Of a DNA stretch of 64,000 nt, positions 27,501 through 42,500 are shown piece by piece (position 1 is the first letter of the stretch; each line of letters begins with the position of its first letter). Position numbers and translations under genes: made by a program. Origin of the DNA: Paracentrotus lividus (lineage: Eukaryota; Echinodermata; Echinoidea; Camarodonta; Echinidae). The stretch spans positions 18,798,665 through 18,862,664 of the forward strand of contig CALNVZ010003433.1 in NCBI GenBank assembly GCA_940671915.1, given 5' to 3'. Below the pieces are notes generated by a model, which worked only from the letters and a program-made list of their open reading frames with translations, was not told the origin of the DNA and did no database searches.

Positions 27501-30500
27501 ATGTGGGAAAGTTGAATCTCACCTAACTCTTGATCTTGATCTTGATTGCTCTCGCCGATAGATGGCGTTGTAGCAATGAAGCTGATAAATTTTGTCAATC
27601 ATGTGTACCTGATACATTTGATACCCTATTTGGTTAGAGTGCTTCATTGAGATCCCTCTCCTATTTCATTCTTATTCAGGAGACGTGCACACTGTCATAT
27701 TAATATGAATATTTGTGCCTTCCTCTCATTTCAGATATTTGACATCACTGTGATGCCTGTGGATGATGGTACTCCTAGGATAGTCACAAACAACGGTCTC
27801 TCATACCTAGAATATGTGGATGATAGGGTAAGTCTGACATACTCAAATATAAAGGTGAAAAACTAATGATCTTATAAAGAATACTGGATTTAAAAGCAGT
27901 CCTTTGATTTTGAATTTAAAACAGAGGTGCAATTCTGTATATGTAAATTAATCTGACTTTATAATTGCAGAAGAAATTTATTCTAAAACTTCCCTTTTAT
28001 TACCAAAAGGTATTTAACAGGTACTCGACAGAAATCAAATCATTGAGGGCTATGAATGGCACCTTTGTGTATCAAACAAATCTTTAGTGCATTTTGTTGA
28101 AAGTAGTATATGTAGATGCACAAGGGAGTTTCTATCCTGTGTCGTACAGGAAATTTTGACAACATTGTACTACTTTTTTAAAATGAAAATAGCATAATAT
28201 TTTCTTGATTGATGGCGACCCTCAAGTAGTACCAGAAAGAGCACAAGAACCAAGACTTAACTTGACTTGATTACACATCCTTTAGAATTGAAATGAAAAA
28301 ATAGTACTGTGTTGAATGGAACACAAAAATAGCAGAAAAACAAAAAGACAAAAACAACAAAAGCGTGGAATCCCCACTAAGTAAGAACTGCTATTGGTTA
28401 AAATCGGGCTGTCATTACTTTTTTTATAATACTGAATTGTCAATAAGGATAAACTTTGATAAAAATGACAGAGCTCCATCAATATAAATATATAATGTTT
28501 TATCCAACCACCAGGCTATGGGCGTGATCACTAGCCGCACCCTGCAGACCATGGATACGGACACGCCCGATCGGTCTCTGGTCTACACCGTCACAACACC
28601 ACCCAGGAACGGTTACCTGGAAAGTACACTCACCCCAAGGACCCCTGTCGCTTCATTTACTCAAGGTAAGAATACAAACATTCACCTTTCTCATACTTGC
28701 AGCTTGTGAACAAAAATATTAGACAAAGCTCTTTTTCATAAGGGTTTCAGTCTGTGTATCTCTCGCTTTGTGTGGGAAGAAAATATATCAAACACAGACT
28801 AACTCTACATATACTTTTATACATTCTTCAGGAATTATATCATTGACATGTGAGTATAGACCTTTGGTTACTAATGCAAATTGCGCTCTTGTCCCAGAAC
28901 AGAAAATGGGCTTGGTCTAATAATTTTTGCCCGAGCTGTAGCCTAGTCACACTGGGAAAATGACCCCTGAATGGACACCAGACCCCACAAATTATTACAT
29001 TACTGTGAATGGAAAGTCAGGGGTCGATTTGGAGTTACTTTGACAATGTGACTGAGGTATTGTCCATTAGATTTAGGGCCAATAGGAGACCACTTTTATT
29101 AAAAGAGCAACCCTATCAAGAACTAGGTATATAAATTTATAAATTATGTTGGCTTGTATTCACAAATAATGATTATCTTAAAAGCTGTTTTAGTTGTAGT
29201 AATTTGTAAAAAATGTTAAAGTGTATATATGATAAAAATAGGACTGGTACAACAAGGCCCAATGGGTTTTCATTGCAGATGCATTGTAGAATTTACATTT
29301 TATATGTTGTGAAAACTATGTCAAACTTGCAACTGCCTCATCTCCCTCTTGAATAATCATAATAATTGTGTAGTCAGAAGATTTTTATTAATCTGTTATT
29401 ATTGTTATTTTCATATTTTTGCTAACAGAGGACATCAACAATGGCTTGATCCGCTACGTGTTGTCTTCAGGGTCTGAATCTGAGACTAGTGATAGCTTTG
29501 TATTTGATGTGGCAGACACACATCCCAACATGGTTGTAGGAACAGTGTACAGGATTCGCTGGTCCCTCATCCACTTTGAGAAATCTCACTACAATGTGAG
29601 CGAAACTCAAGGGACAATCAGCGTAACACTAAAGAGAACAGGGAATGTGAACCAGGTAAGAACACTTAGAGGGGATTTCTTTCATGATCATAATGCTGTC
29701 AAGCAGGTATTCGGCCTACACCTGTTATCATCTGAACTGATCATTTGCCTAAGAATTCCCTTGGCAACGCTTTAATTCAATATACATGTAGCGTATATAT
29801 CTTTGACCACCATTAAAGTAATGTTGAATTGATCCCCAAAAGCTGTATTGTGTAAGATTCATAAATATATGATATGATCTGACCAAGGTGTCTAAAGCAT
29901 TTATGCAAAATTATTTTACAAAAATAATAGAAAGATGTAGGTCCAGATGTGAGAAGAAAGGAGGACAGGGGGAGTAAGAAATTATGAGGAATGGTGAGAG
30001 AGGAATGAAGACAGTGAAAGGTACAGAAGGAGACAGAGATTTAGCAAGAGATTAAAATACATGTGTAAGACAAATGAAGTCAGTGAGGGAGGAGAGTGGA
30101 GGGCACAGAGAGAAATAATCCTCATCATTATCATCATCATCACTATCTTGTCCATCTTCTTTCTCCCAGTATGCCATCGTCCTGTGCAGCACCGAGCCTG
30201 CTTCTGCCACCTCATCATCCCGTACCAACCCACGCCAGGGCCAGAACGACTATGTGGAACACTCAGGTCAGGTCCAGTTTGAAGAACGGGAGGAGACTAA
30301 GACCTGTACCATCATCATCAACAATGATGCAGTCTTTGAAGGACCTGAAGATTTCATTGTTGTGCTCAGTACACCGGCATATGCTCTCCTAGGAGAACCT
30401 TCACGAGCCATTGTCTCCCATCAATGATATTGAAGATGGTATGTGTGTTTCTCTTAACCCCACCTCTTATTTACAATTTTTTTTTTTTTTTTTTGGTCAC

Positions 30501-33500
30501 CTTAGATATGTTTTAAAATGTTTTCATATTTGTTTTAAAATGTTTTCATATTTGTCTTTACTGAGTACTTTACCATGTACTTTATACAGATCAGGAAGAA
30601 ATTATTAGAACAAGCTCTTGTGTGTAAAAGTTTCAGTGTTTTGAATCTTTGGAATGAAATCAAAGAGAGGATACAGGAACACAAGCAGGTCAATGAGAGA
30701 GGACTCTTTGAATTCTTGAAGCAAGAATCGGCTGCAATGACAAGATAGAAGAAACCCTTATGAAAAAGAGCTAATAATTTTGGCTTCAGATGTATCACTA
30801 TTTAACCATTTTATGATCAGAAGTTTGTTATAATGAAGGGTAACATAGAATTCTGTTTTCTTGTTTCAGAACCTAGTATTGAGTTTGCTGACATTGAATA
30901 TCACGTGGATGAAAGTGCAGGCTTCCTCTTTGCTCCAGTAATAAGAAAAGGTAAAAAGAAATTTTCAATAATGCCAATTTTAGTTTAAAGCTTTGTATTG
31001 TAAAACAATGATTCTGTACAGTATTATTCTATGGATGATCCATGAATGCATAACCTTATTTAACCTTAACCTGCAGAAAAAATAGTATTGTTATTTTTGG
31101 AATTCTTCTTTTAAACAATGTGTTTCCTTTCTGTTTTGAGTTCTCACCAGAAAAGCACCAATTCAAAGAATTGTTTGATAGTTTAATCTTTGTCCTCGGT
31201 CTCCCCTACAGTGGCGGGGGCTCACTGGCATTATCATGCTGATGAGCCCCTGCCACTGTGCACTCGAGCAATACTGAGGGTTTCTGGAGCCATGACAGTG
31301 CGGGGAATTGGGCGGGGCTCTGGATGTAGCGAGTGGAGGCCTTTGGATACAGGTTGTGATGGTGATGGTGACTTCTTCGCTCTTGGTGCTCGGGGCTCTG
31401 CTTGCCTCAGGTTCCGGCTGACGGGCTGACATTTATCATGGCTTGGTGTTTTCGGCCTGTCAGCTGGAGCTGGGGGTGGGGAGGGCTGCGGGTGTCTCGC
31501 CTTAGAGGGCCGCCATCGCTCCCATAACTACTTTTGAAGGGCTTCCACTCTCTGGATCTGGGGTCTCGCTTGTGTCCGCGTCGACGGGACTCTAGAATCC
31601 CCACATTCATGCTTTTACCTCTCTCTTCGTTTCAGCCGTAGTAGCATGCCAGTTTATTTTTCCTGTTTTTCGCATCTATTCTTATTTCCTTTCTCTCTCT
31701 CTTTCTTTCCTTCGATTCTATTTCACTTTATATCTCTGTGTTGACTTGTTTCTATGTATGTATTCATTTAGTTATTAATTGTACCAATTTTAAAACCTTT
31801 TGATGTTCTTTTGCTGTATCTTATGTGAAAATCCCATGTCAAATTCCCATTTTTATTGTTTTATGATCATGGACGAGATAAATTTGAATTGAATTGAAAT
31901 TGAATTGAATTGTGTTACCATTTTTTTTTCTTTATCAAGGTGACTCGAGTACCTCTGTGTCAGCGATCTGTTTCACCGTCCCTCGCACTGCAACAGGCAG
32001 TAGTCTGACTGGTCTAGAATCAGGGTCTGATTACAAGACTAGAGGCATGGCCTTAGAGTACCAGGTAGTCTTTCCTCAAGGAGTCAACACTGCGTCATGT
32101 GATATCAAGGTAAGACAGATTCTATGAAAAAATAATTGAAAATTGCTTTTCATTGATACAATTATATGCTATATTTTCTGTATATTCCTTTGGGTACCAT
32201 GTATATTTATGAAATTGAATAAAACCATATTATCTTTTAATCATGTTAACCTTTGACAATTTAAATATATTTATAATTGTATATTTTATATGTTTTTACC
32301 TCGTACAAAATCTTGTAATTCAACTATTGACTGTGATGGCATCTTTTGCTAATAAACCATTTGAAATCAACCAATCCAAATCCACAGGCATAACCACATG
32401 TACTTGTAAGTTAAGATGTTACATTATTATGAAAGTAATCACTATCTGACTTTTTTTGTTTTGGATGAGTTATTTCTAGGCTTGGATGCTAAACGTTAAA
32501 TTAAGCTAACATAGAATTTGATGATTAGAACATCTTCCTAGTGCCTGTTGCAAGATACAATCATAAACTTCAATTCCTGTTTGAAATGGATCTGGCATTG
32601 AACAGGTGGTTATTGGGCTCTTCTTATAGTTAGACTTGAGAATATTAGAGTAGCAAACTGCATTAGACTAAAACATTCAAATTAATTTGACTATGTCTCC
32701 TCGAGGTAATGTGGACGCTGTCAACTTGCTGAATAATTCCCTTAATTATATAGCCCTGAAACCTATGGGTTGACTCAGTGGATTGAGTGTCTGCTTCAGA
32801 ATACGGAGATTATTCCTTTAAACTGTCCACTTACTATTTCAGATAATTGATGATTCACTGTATGAGGAGCAGGAGGAGTTTGAGATAGCCCTGTCTATGC
32901 CATCTTACCATACCAGGATTGGAAGCAAAGCTAGAGCTAGTGTCATCATCGATGGACCCAACGATGGTGAGTCAGTTACCATGGAAACCAGAAGATTTAG
33001 AGAATTCACATTAAAGAGGGATATGTATGTGAAATAAGAGTGGTATTACAGTATCGTTTTCAAAGAGTGTAATGCATATATGTCGGTTTGGATCTAATCT
33101 GCAATATTAAAGATTTATTTTGGTAAAAAAAAACACAAAGATAGAGCCAACTTCATCATTGATAGATGTATTGTGTCACATTGACAAGTTTGTTGCCTTG
33201 AAAACAATCATCATCATCACTTCATTTCTATTCACTTCCATCTAGCATCGTTATCTTTCCTTGCTAATTTCCCTTGCAGTTATGCAGTCTCTACAAAAAA
33301 TTTTTGCCATGTGTCATATATGTGTTACCACAGAGATTCAGTTCAAGTTTTCTTTGGCACTTTATAGGGAAATCATTTTTTTTTTCAATTTTTTTTTCAA
33401 TAGGAGAACTCAATATTATGTTGAACAGCATGATTTATTATATGGAGTTAACATGTAAGGTCTATAATTAAATAAATGGAATAAAACATTCAAACAAATT

Positions 33501-36500
33501 TCTTTCATCTTAGAATCAACCATTTACTTTGGCCAATCCAACTACGTGTTTGGTGAGAATGCTGGCACGGTTGAGATCGAGGTCTATCGCCAAGGCAGTG
33601 ACCTCTCTTACACCTCTATGGTATGGTGTGCTCCTAAGGCTACCTTCCCTCAGTCAGCCTCGCCTGGTGAAGACTTTGTTCCCAACGCCAACATGCTGAC
33701 CTTTAACCCCCAACAGACTGTCGAGGTAAGACGGGAGCGATTTGATGATCATCAAAAGTAGAGTTCTTACTGAATTCATTAAAAAAATTTGATTGAAGTT
33801 TAACTTATTCCTTTGAACATCGACCTTGAAACTTCTCAGACTTAGTCACAATAAATTATTATTCCTAGAATATATTAGTACAAAAGTGATTATGATAATA
33901 TTTATGATAGCAGAAATATGACACAAGTTAGGACCAATATTACTTGAATAAAAACAAAATGCTCAATACCCCATAAGCAAGTCATGCAGGAGGCGGTGTA
34001 GCTCAGTTGTGAGAGCGCTCGTTTCGGACAAGATCGCATGATCACGCGTGGGTTGGAGTCCCAGGCATGCCGAAAGACATCTTGCAAAAGAAACTGATGC
34101 TGTAACGTTGTGTGTATAGCGTGCCTTGCCGCTGTATTCAGTACAAGTGTGAATGCAGTTGGAAAACACTCCGTCCATCGGAAGAGGACGTAAATGTTGG
34201 TCCCGGGAGAGCTACACATGGCCCTATGCACGTTAAAATCCAATACACTATTCGACAAAGAGAAGGGTGTTTCACCCGGTGTATTGCACCTAGCCCGTCC
34301 CGGTGAAACTGCAAGAATCTTCAGAATTGAAGGAGGCAGTAAATAATACTAAGAAGAACTGAGAACCAAGACCAAAATACACACTTTTTCTGAACCCATG
34401 AAACCCCCTAATTTGGTAATAATTATTATTATTCTGTATGTATTTATCATAATGCAAAAAGTACAGTAAAAGAGTCTGAGTGAGTATCCGAGGGTCAAAC
34501 ATTGCACTGTATGTAAAAATAGGAACTATCTCTTTTCACGTCAGTAATTAATTACATGTTTATTTTTTCTCATCAACAAAATGTAGGTATGCCGTATCAC
34601 CATCGTGGATGACTCTGCTAGCCCTCATCTGGAGGGAAATGAGACCTTTGTCGTCTTCCTCAGCTCAGCCATGAACTCAATGCTTGGAACTCCTTCTGAG
34701 GCTATTGTCTTCATCAACGATACTGCAGATGATGGTAAATTGAATTTTAGATTGAGATTTAGATTGAGATTGAGATATGTAATACCATTAAGATTTACAC
34801 TAACATTGAGTTTGAAATCTTGTTTGAGATTAAGATTGAAATTGAGATTAAGATTGGGGTTGAAACTCAGTTTGAGATTGAAACTGAAGTTGAGATTTCA
34901 GATCTTGTATTAAATATAGAGTTTGAGTTTAAAACTTAGATTGAGTCTAAAAATGAAATGGAGATTAAAATGAGAAAGAGATTGACGCTTACATATACAT
35001 GTAGGTAGGTTAAGAGCGACTTTGTGATTAAGTTTGAGATTGAGTTCAAAATTAAAAATTAAAATTAAAATATAAAAGCAAAATTTAAACCTGAAATAGT
35101 GGGGCGACTGTGAAATGAAAAAGTCTAATGAAAAAGTCCAATGTGAGAGCATGAAAATGGATATGTAAGAATTCAAGGAATTATATGAAGAATACAATAT
35201 TTGTTAGTGAGTTTAATATCAATGACAAACACTCTTAATTATGGAGTTCTGGGGGATGTTTCACAAAGAGTTAAGTAGACATAAAGTCGCACTTAACTTC
35301 TACGTGCATCTTGTTTTATAACACGCAATTTAATTGATAGATTTCACAATGGCGCGCATCCCAGGAGCATGGTCAATCCAATGAGGTGATGCGTAATATA
35401 ACGCACAAAACTAACAATTTAAGTGCAATTTTTAAGTCTACTTAACTCTTTCTGAAACACCCCCCAGATTCCATCTTTGCAATTCAGTGTTAGATTGCAG
35501 ATAATAATATAAAATGTGAATGCTGGATGAATGCATTTTTCACTTTTATGACTGCAACTTCAAAATTCATTCTTTCTTCCTCTCAGTACCCACAATGCAG
35601 TTCCTTACAACTAAGGTACATGTTGAAGAGCAGACGGGCGTGGTCCACGTTCCCGTAATCAGGACCGGTGATCTATCTTATGAGTCATCCGTGAGATGCT
35701 TCACACGCCAGAAGACGGCCCAAGTCATGATGGACTATGATGAAAGGCTCAATACAGATGACTTTAGGATTGTCTTTGCTCCGGGAGAAAAGGTAAATAT
35801 TTATGATTATTCTCTTTTTGATACATAGTAGTATGTATCTGGGTAGAGCCATCAGTATGATAAAGAATGGCCCTAAACAAAATGATCTATTCATTTCAAG
35901 AAGGCAAGACATAACTAAAATACTACCACCCCCACCAAAATATTTGAAAAAAAAAAAAGAAAAAGGAGAAAAAGATTTTAAAATATATCAACACGGCAAC
36001 CTGTTACCTGATATTTTTTTTCATGTTATGTCAGTTTTGTTAGAATAGCGATTTTGGGCTTTCCCATGAAACATTGGAATCTACACCTAAGAAAACTCAC
36101 TAGAGTTATGTTGTGAAAACAAATTTTGTTCAGAGGAAATATGGTTGTAAGATTGTAACAAAAGAGAGCATCGATTAGTATTTTTTCTCGAGTACGGAAA
36201 AAGCAAAACTGTATAATCAAGTATTCATAGCAACCATTATGAAAGGATTGTCAGATTGAGATGAAATTTGGAAAAATATAATAACCTAATATTCTTTCAA
36301 AGAAAAAAAAATGAAACTACATGTACATCATTCTTTTGTATTCTTTTACAGATCAAGAACTGCACTGTGCGATTAGTAGAAGACAGCACCTACGAGTCGG
36401 ATGAGACTTTCGTTGTCAAACTCACGATGCCATACGGAAGTGATATCTGCGATGCCAGAATAGGAGAGAACCGAACATCTCTCATCACAGTGTCAGATAG

Positions 36501-39500
36501 TGAAGATGGTATGATAAAGTTAAATTTTATTTGTTTTTATCATTGATATTGGGAACTGAATGCTGTATGTGTTAAATCTATGGGAATGAGTGAATTAGTC
36601 AAGAGGTTAATCGTGTAGGAAGGGCACTACATGTATTATGTAGACAGGCAAGTTTTGTTCTTGCTTTTTGTTCTGGTTACGTTAATCAAGACCCACAATA
36701 AATCAATAAAGAAAAACTTGCATTTAATGGCATTGATTTTTTTTGGGGTTAGATCAGTGAAGTTACTGGGATCCAGAATATGATTTACAATGTAAATGTA
36801 GCTAATTTGAATGTAATAAATGTATAGAATGCAACAAATAAAATATGGTATCAAGGTTCATGGACATTTTTATCTATCGATGTTGGATACCAATGCGGCT
36901 AGTTTGTAAATTGCTTTACAACTTAGGGTTGTCTCCTAACATAATGCAAATATCAATCCATAGATATTTCTTGTGATCAATTGCAATTTTACCCCAAAAT
37001 AATATGTCCCAACAAGCAGTAGAAAACAAAGCATTTCTTGACACTAAACACCTAAATCTTTATTTTTCCATGCAGCCCCAACCCTACAGTTTGAACGTAT
37101 GGCATACAGCGTCCGAGAGCCCGGCGGTCAAGACTCGACATCCTTTGTTGACATCAGGGTCATACGTACTGGAGATCAGAATAGGACATCGAGTGTGAGA
37201 TGTAGCACCAGGGACGGATCAGCAAAGTCCGGGGTAGACTATGAGCCTTACTCTAAGATGCTCCGTTTTGAACCAGGTAGGTGGACTTTTGTCGTTCATG
37301 AAAAATGATATTTTTCTTGAAGCTCTCAATGAAATGATAACCGTTCTATTCTTAAGTCTGGAGTCTATGAGCCTAGCTACAATGTACTCTAAGATGCTTC
37401 GTTTTGAACCAGGTAGGTAGACTTCTATCAAGTTTGCTGTTGTTGAGGATGATAGTTTTCTTGAAGTTCTCAATGTAATGATATTTATTGTATTCTTGAA
37501 TTGAGAAAATTATTTCTTTACATTTAGAATATAAACAATGACGTACATGTACATGTATTGTAGCTGGTTTTTATTTATTTAATTTTTTTTTTTTTTTTTT
37601 TTGGTGAGAGGTCCAAACCTGACTGGAGGGTAATAATAAACAGAAATTGATTTTTTTAAATATTAGCATACCGGTATTAAAAGAACAAAGCACTGAAGAT
37701 ATAGCAAGCTCGTAAAATAATATAACAATATTTTCTTTAATACGTTGATAAACTTTATTGACCTACATTTCAGCGTTGCAGACCCAGAATTTATTGAAAG
37801 AGATGCTAGAGACAGCAGTGAATCAGTTCTGCTTTCTCATATTTTCAGGCTTATTTACTCCCTCTTTCCATAGGGGGAGGAAGGTGTATGGAAGGAGACT
37901 CTTGAATATCAACATTTAGGTTTTTCATGAGATGACATAATTCTATTTTCTTGTTCCCTCTTTTGCAGGCGTTCAGTCCATTGATATCCAGGTTGAGATA
38001 TTATACAATGAAGACATGGAATGGCACGAGACCTTCTCCGTCATCCTAGGCCCAGCTGACCCGGAGAATGCTCTCCTTGGCCCTGTTTCCGTGGCAACAG
38101 TAACAGTGATTGATGAGGAGGCTGCCGGAAGTGTCGTGCTCCCTGCACCACCAGTTGTAAGTTAATTACTACAGTCAGTCTTGCCTAAGTTTCATCTATT
38201 GAGACTGAATAAGCAACTTCGACTTAAAAATTTGACTTTTGAAGGGTTAAAAACAATAGAACATACAGAGCTGCCAACCGTCCCGAAAAATTTGTATTTG
38301 TCCCGAAAATGAGAAGGGAATACGAAAATACGAAAAGGCATTGAAAAATTACGAATTTTTGTCTTTTATAATGCAATATGATTCCATGGTCTTTGCATGC
38401 AAGTGGCGCCTTGAATTATACTACAATAGCATTGTATGCAATACGATCATTGAGTGCATGATCTTTGCATACAAGCGGCGCACTACCGCTAGCGGGGGGT
38501 CGAATGCGTGCGCACACCCATGCTTGCATTGCTGGATGGAGAAGCGAAATCATCGACTCTCCGCTCGGCTACTCGCCCTAGCTTTCGGCGGTGGTAGTGC
38601 TGCGCTGGCCGGGTGCATGCAGGCAGCTAGCTGCGCGCGCGCCTGAATACGATTTGTGCGTGCGACAACAAACTACCCTGGATTTTTTTTAGCTGGATTA
38701 AACTTGGATTATACCTGGATCTAGAAATCTATCGCATGGGAATTTGATTGAGCTCAACATGGCAACTTTAGCTTCCAAAAAAAGAAAGAAGAAATAGACT
38801 CTAGACTTAATGGCCTTGTATCATACCATCTTCGAAAGGTGAAAACATCATGACATGCTCATCATTGGCATTGCAAGGTTTGTTCGTCCGATTTTTCAAA
38901 GGACATTCTTACCGCGTAAGAAAATAAGGATTTTTTCTTTCGTCCGAACATGATGGTGGTTCATACGATAGCCTATCCAAAAACGCATAAAATCAGCCAA
39001 ATATTGAGCTGCCGGAGATGCTAGCAACAAAGCAAAATATCGCTAAGTTTTGTGTACCTAGGCCCTAGGGCAAGGCTAACTAAGGACAATTCTGTGATGC
39101 GTGCCGATTTTTTTTTGCAATTTTTTGAGGAAATTCTTACCGCGTAAGAAATTACGATTTTTCTCTCAAAATTACGAATTTTGAGCTCCAAGATTACTAA
39201 TTTCTACTTCTGAAGGTTGGCAGCTCTGAACATAAAGAGAAGATGACTTGAAAAGGTGTTTGACTTAGATGATTATTTTACTTGTACAAGTTGGACTTAG
39301 GGAAAGTTGACTGTGTTTGATTCTCTGTTTTTTTTCCTCTGGAAGTCTATTAAATATAATCTTGAGTTCAGGCAAATGTTAGGAAGTACAATTTCACAGA
39401 ATCAAAGAAAATCGACACTGAATGTTCATGAGAAAAAAGTAAATGATGAGGGTCAACCATTTTAGATGAAAAGTTATTAAAGCTGGGTGTGTTTTTGTCA

Positions 39501-42500
39501 AGTCTTTAAAGCGCTTAAAGTTGTAGTCTAACTATGTATTAGGCGCTATATAAATCCAGAATACAGTTATAATCAAACTGAACACAACTATAAAATAAAG
39601 AAAAATAATAAATAAAATACAGAAACAAAAAAACAATCAGTAAATTCTTTTTTTTATGAATGATTTGGTGCACTAATCAAAATGTTAGAACAATTATACT
39701 TTTCTTAGCATGCTACATATAGCAATGCATACAATCTCAAGTTTCTTTGTTCTTTTTTTAGTTTAATTCTATCATTCTATCATGACAAACAGATCTGTGC
39801 TGTTTGTTGCTATGTTCAGAGCACTATGCATTTATTCTATAAATGAATTCTTAACCACCAACATTTTGCCCCTGTCCTCCCTTATGTTGTTGTTTTATTG
39901 TCTTATTCTATTTCTATATTTCCCTTCACAGGTTGTATCATTGATGGATTATGATAACATTGCATCAGCTCTAGACATTGATCCTTCACCTGGCTATCCG
40001 CTAGTCTGCTGCACAGTGAGTTTCTCCCGTCTTTCATACCTGTACAATCATTTTTGTCCTACTTTGACAAAAGGAAGCAAGTTACAAAGATGACATATCC
40101 TGTAAAAGAGCAAAATTTATTCATCATTGTTTCCCCTGAAAGATTTACAAATAAGATGCACTATACAAGTACCCGAAATTCAGTGTGGCAACAGGACCAT
40201 GATGTTATCTTTATGTGAATTTATTTTTAACTTAAGTCATACATGTATGTTCCCTATTTCATTACACAAAGAAATATGTATTTGAAACCTATTCACATTT
40301 AGAATTTTAATGATTCAATATTAAATGTATATCTATTTTCTTGTGTCGTCCATAATTTAAACTTACACTAACATTTGGAATAACAGACTTCAGGTGGGTT
40401 GTACATTGTATGTGTTTTTCATTTATCTGTAAATTATTACTGTCTGTAATAATACTGTCTGTAACTTTCACCCTTTGTAAAGTACATGTAATATGTCTTT
40501 GTGACAAATTTATTTGGTGTAAGCATTCCCTGCATGGCCAAAATTGCATGAAATTATTTATATCAATTTTGAGATTTTCTTTCTTTATATTCATTTTGTT
40601 GCGAGGTACGTCTATACATGTTTGTATTGGGACTTCTCTGTTCAAGATTTCTGTTGTATACAAGTATCTTTGATTTTTTCCCCATTCTTTGCTTTGTCCA
40701 GTAAAGTAGACCACCTGCTTTTATCAATTGTTCTGCATGTTTAAAATTGATGTCCATTGAAATCGCTGTTCATTTTCATTGTTTTTTTTTGAAAAATTAT
40801 TGTACTCGCACATTTGTAAACTTTGTGCTTTGTATGGTCTATTATATGTACATGTGCACGTATAGAGTAATTGCAATCATACAAATTCAGTTCAATTCAA
40901 CTCCATCAATTTAATTTCTCTCCCTGCAGCCTTGTGATCCACACTTCCCAGAGTACTCCATGACACGGTCTATGTGTCTTGATTCAGGCATCAACATCTC
41001 CAGCATTCGGTACAACTGGGAGGTCTCCACGCCCCTTGACAACGACGGAACCCGCTCCCCTTTTGAGCGCATCGTAGACACTACCCCATTCTCCAGCTCA
41101 AACCACAAGGTCTTGGATAGTATCTACTTCAGTCGCCGCTTCCAAGTCAGGTGCGTTGCGCAGCCCTACGACATGAGAGGGCGTGCAGGCGTACCACTCC
41201 GCAGCAACATTGTGACGGTTGGGACAGAGAATGGCATCTGCCATACACCCGTCACAGCCGGCGTTTCTCGCGGCCTCCAGGCGCAGTCATTCATTGCCAA
41301 CCTCCAGTATATAGGACCGGAAGAGGAGGCGCATCCTAACACACTACACGTCTCCGTTGAGGTCCCACACCAGGATGGGATGTTGCCCATCGTCTCTACC
41401 ATCGCAATCCATAACATCCGATTCCTCCTGACGGAACCCGTCTACCGCTCCGCCCACATATGCTCTAACCTCATCAACACGGAACACGGCAACGGTCTCC
41501 AGGAATACTCTTTCCTGGACCAGGTAGACTATGATAATATGGTGATGGGTCCGGGGTACGACTACCCCTACCAGTTTGACCCCAACGTCCGAGAGGAACG
41601 AACCCTCCAGCTCTACAAGAACCTCAACCTCAAGAGCTGTACCTGGCAGTTTGATGCTTACTATCACATGACTGAGCTGATTGATCTGTGCGGTGGTGCT
41701 GTTAGTTCTGACTTTGAGGTCCGTGATGGTGATAAGAGCTTCCTGACAGTGACGGTACCTCTCTATGTCTCCTATATCTATGTGATGGCTCCTACGGGCT
41801 GGGCATCCTTGGATCATAGGACAGAGATGGAGTTTTCATTCTTTTACAGGTGATTATTAATACTGGTCCTATTTAAAAATTATATCATAGTGCTTTGTCT
41901 CTGCTATTGTAGATGTCAACTTATATTTAGCTTGCCTTATAACAATTTATTTTATTCATTAATCCATGTATCCGTATGAATACATTGTGTTGTTCATTGC
42001 AGTATATAAATTCAGTTTAACAGCATAAAATTGATTATTTGAATGTATTGAAGAATCGTGATATGAACATTGTCGATTTGTTCTAGAGAAATATAAGAGG
42101 AAAGCTACTACAAACAAATTTTAAGTCAAAGACAAGAAAACAGTCACTTTTCTCTGTGTGTCTTTCCACCTGAATTTCCTGATGGCTTAAACAAACATCC
42201 ATGCATTTATTTTGATACCAGGCTAGTGAGCTGAAGAGGAATGTGACATTTCCTTTGATATTCCTTTACAATTTATTTTCCTTTGATATTTCTTCTCATT
42301 TAGTACAATCTTATGGCGTACTGGTCTAGAGACTGAGAGTGTCTTGAGTGGTAGACTGCAGGTTCTAAGGATATGGATTGGTGATAATGGTAACCTGGTC
42401 ATTGACTTCAAGACCACCACCAAATTTAGAGGTAAGAGAAATAAAAATTTGGTTGTTTGTTTGTTTTATAGACATGTAGGATGAAAAAAGAGCGTAGTGT

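Noticed and set aside
32762-32815. tRNA-like A-box segment (gttgactcagtggattgag) just before an exon
   Set aside because: There is no B box and no tail; too short to call a SINE.
33991-34070. Functional tRNA gene
   Set aside because: The A and B boxes are present, but the arms do not fold into a full cloverleaf and the sequence continues into a SINE body.
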